Shown: piece by piece, positions 11,324-12,596 of the stretch | How the letters are laid out: the number at the start of each line of letters is the position of its first letter | Position numbering within the stretch: position 1 is the first letter of the stretch | From: Ornithoclostridium faecigallinarum | GTDB taxonomy: Bacteria > Bacillota > Clostridia > Christensenellales > UBA3700 | Assembly (NCBI GenBank): GCA_018713665.1 | Contig: DVOI01000055.1 | Coordinates: 1-12,596 of the forward strand | DNA length: 12,596 bases | Direction: 5' to 3' | Position numbers and translations under genes: made by a program | Notes under the pieces: generated by a model | The model's input: the letters and a program-made list of their open reading frames with translations, nothing else | Databases searched by the model: none | Told to the model about the DNA's origin: nothing

Positions 11324-12319
11324 TTATTCTGCGCTGAACTCCGCAATGACCGTGTCGGGAATTGTGAATCCGATCTCTTGGGCAATGTTTTTGCAAAGCA
11401 CTTTGTCGTAATTCTCTTCTTGAATCTTGACGGAGATTTCGCTCGCCTTTTTGCCGTTGACCAAGATTTCGAACGCGCTCTGCGCGGCAAGCTCGCCGAG
11501 GTAGGAGTAGTTGACGCTGATTGTAGCGACACCGCACAGTTCGGTCATGCTCTTCTCTCCGCAGACGATGGGCAGCGGATTTGCAAGATTGAGATTTTGC
11601 GAATGTACGGTGGATGCGCTCTCCGCCAACATGTTGTCGGTGGGGATATAGACAATGTCTACGCCTTGATTCGCAAGTCCGTTGATGCCGTTCCCGATGT
11701 CTCCAACATCGGCGATGCCGACTTCGACAAATTCGACTCCGGCTGCCGCGGCAGCGTCACGCATCCTCTCCATTTGAACGACGGAGTTCGTCTCCTTGCT
11801 GGTATAGAGCACGCCGACGGTGAAGTCGGTGCCGCCCATAAGATCGCAGATGAGATCGAATTGCAGCTCTACGGGATTGGTGTCGGACACGCCGGTGACG
11901 TTGGCGCCCGTGGGGGCGTCCATGGACGTGACCAAGCCTGCGTCGACGGGATCGGTGACCGCGTTGAAGATGACGGGGATGTCATAGTCGTTGGTCCTCG
12001 CCTTTGCGGTTTGCGCCGACTGAGTGGCAATCGCATAGACAAGATCCGCGCCTCTGCCGATAAAGCCGTCGACAATGGACGTATTGTTGGCGTCCTCGCC
12101 TTGCGCGTTGCCGGTGATGAATTCAACGGTTTTGCCTTGAGCCTCCACCAATTCTTTGAGTTTGGCCTGGAAAGCGGTGTTGGTTTGATCGAGCGCGTTG
12201 TGCGGCGCAAGCTGGACGATGCCGACCACATAATCCGCATCGCTTCCGCAAGCCGCGAAACCGAGCACGCACGTGATTGCAACGACAATCGCCAAAACGA
12301 TAATTGCGAGTTTTTTCAT
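11324..12319 (-). CDS. ABC importer substrate-binding lipoprotein (PF04392, TrpX / CD0873-like)
   Basis: Encodes 331 residues. The signal peptide MKKLAIIVLAIVVAITCVLG ends at a lipobox FAAC, so Cys24 should be lipidated and the protein tethered outside the membrane. The mature part has the two-lobed periplasmic-binding-protein order of the PF04392/COG2984 family: VGIVQLAPHNALDQ (32-45), AIATQSAQTAKA (97-108), VIFNAVTDPVDAGLV (116-130) with NVTGVSD soon after, VGVLYTSKETNSVVQ (168-182) and VYIPTDNMLAESAST (223-237). Characterised relatives bind tryptophan (streptococcal TrpX) or tyrosine (C. difficile CD0873), so an aromatic amino acid is the best guess; the sequence does not prove it. The start at 12319 has GGAGGAG 5 bases upstream. 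It is the first gene of the three-gene operon, with a 29-nt leader too short for a T-box or riboswitch. Confidence 0.93.
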   Translation of the reverse strand: MKKLAIIVLAIVVAITCVLGFAACGSDADYVVGIVQLAPHNALDQTNTAFQAKLKELVEAQGKTVEFITGNAQGEDANNTSIVDGFIGRGADLVYAIATQSAQTAKARTNDYDIPVIFNAVTDPVDAGLVTSMDAPTGANVTGVSDTNPVELQFDLICDLMGGTDFTVGVLYTSKETNSVVQMERMRDAAAAAGVEFVEVGIADVGDIGNGINGLANQGVDIVYIPTDNMLAESASTVHSQNLNLANPLPIVCGEKSMTELCGVATISVNYSYLGELAAQSAFEILVNGKKASEISVKIQEENYDKVLCKNIAQEIGFTIPDTVIAEFSAE

Positions 12320-12354
12320 AAATTCTCCTCCAAAAGGATACTATTAATGAAGAT

Positions 12355-12382
12355 ATTATAACATACGCGCGCGTGCATTCAA
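12355..12382 (-). promoter_or_regulatory. Promoter of the ABC importer operon
   Basis: TTGAAT (12377-12382) and a perfect TATAAT (12355-12360) on the minus strand are spaced 16 bp. Predicted +1 is about 12348, giving a 29-nt leader to the ATG at 12319. The spacer contains an alternating GC run, CGCGCGCG. Confidence 0.7.
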
Positions 12383-12410
12383 AGCATTTGTTGAATATTT
12401 TTCAACTTTG
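12380..12410. promoter_or_regulatory. Possible operator palindrome upstream of the operon promoter
   Basis: GTTGAA-TATTT-TTCAAC (12390-12406) is a perfect 6-bp inverted repeat, flanked by CAAAG (12380-12384) and CTTTG (12406-12410). Its centre lies about 50 bases upstream of the predicted +1, next to the -35 box: a position typical of an activator site. The regulator is unknown. Confidence 0.4.
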
Positions 12411-12435
12411 GGCGCATTTTGACGCGATTGCGCCC
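12410..12435. other. Inverted repeat between the operon promoter and the upstream terminator
   Basis: A perfect 7-bp repeat GGGCGCA/TGCGCCC (12410-12416 with 12429-12435) with a 12-nt loop. No U-tract follows on either strand. It could be a second protein site or a degenerate terminator of the off-window gene. Confidence 0.35.
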
Positions 12436-12467
12436 ATCAAAAGACAAATCGCGTTCTTCGCGACAAC

Positions 12468-12496
12468 AAAAATCCGCGCCCCGACCGGAGCGCGGA
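12468..12496 (-). terminator. Minus-strand terminator of a gene beyond the right edge
   Basis: A stem of 10 bp (12473-12482 with 12487-12496), complete on the minus strand with one U-G pair that would be C-A on the plus strand. The loop is 4 nt and five U follow (12468-12472). The direction implies a leftward gene ending to the right, possibly at or beyond the window edge. Confidence 0.75.
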
Positions 12497-12596
12497 AAAC
12501 GTATGCCGCTCAACGCAACCAAATTATTAAAAGTTGGCATAGAACCGATTAGATAAACGTAATCACGAAGCATTGAGCGAAAGATTTTGCGTAAAT
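12497..12596. other. Right-edge stretch without an assignable gene
   Basis: About 100 AT-richer bases before the terminator. One minus-strand frame reads from the edge to a stop at 12549-12551, giving only about 15 residues, and could be the tail of an off-window gene. Another stays open to 12379 but would run through the terminator hairpin, which argues against it. Nothing can be identified. Confidence 0.3.

Noticed and set aside
12320..12354. T-box or riboswitch in the importer operon leader
   Set aside because: The leader from the predicted start is about 29 nt with no stem-loop or specifier structure.
12379..12573. 64-residue minus-strand frame at the right edge
   Set aside because: It reads through the terminator stem at 12468-12496 and the palindromes upstream of the operon, and resembles no known protein.

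Overview
The window (12,596 bp) looks like a chromosomal piece of a moderately GC-rich gut-type Bacillota (Clostridia-like, probably an uncultured lineage). This is inferred from gene content: a lipoprotein carrying InlB-type B-repeats and BspA-type leucine-rich repeats, an intracellular GH29 fucosidase, an aromatic-amino-acid-type ABC importer, sigma-70/A promoters with 16-18 bp spacers, GGAGG ribosome binding sites and many U-tract terminators. Almost everything is on the minus strand; one small gene is on the plus strand. I see no tRNA, rRNA, CRISPR array, insertion sequence or phage gene.

Left part (1-2480). A minus-strand gene runs off the left edge (1-156) behind a good promoter and an unusually short leader. 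To its right is the terminator (341-383) of an RlmD/RlmCD-type 23S rRNA methyltransferase gene (411-1766). The promoter of that gene places the predicted transcription start exactly on the A of its ATG, so the mRNA may be leaderless. A 44-residue basic protein gene on the plus strand (1905-2039) converges on a minus-strand gene for a small single-pass membrane protein (2095-2403). The two share a bidirectional terminator (2058-2090).

Middle (2439-7575). One 1,664-residue lipoprotein gene fills this part. It encodes a signal peptide with lipobox Cys26, fourteen B-repeat-like units (about residues 38-1070) and an LRR_5/BspA-like C-terminal region (about 1071-1664). Units 9-11 and 12-14 form a 702-bp higher-order duplication still visible as 36-38 bp near-identical DNA stretches. 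Its 5' leader carries two abutting perfect hairpins next to the ribosome binding site.

Right part (7633-12596). A GH29 alpha-L-fucosidase gene (7752-9215) is followed by two terminators and a third hairpin. Next comes an ABC importer operon read leftwards: substrate-binding lipoprotein (12319-11324), permease (11275-10061) and ATPase (10068-9292), ending in a strong terminator (9261-9286). The composition (PF04392-type binding protein, BPD type-2-like permease, COG1101-like ATPase) matches the TrpXYZ / tyrosine-importer group, so an aromatic amino acid is the best substrate guess. The permease has an unusual cytoplasmic tail of about 115 residues, and a perfect 11-bp GC hairpin separates the binding-protein and permease genes. 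A minus-strand terminator at 12468-12496 implies another leftward gene beyond the right edge.

I found no clear new multi-gene system. The most unusual items are the permease tail, the lipoprotein's layered repeats, the leaderless start of the methyltransferase gene and the small orphan genes.
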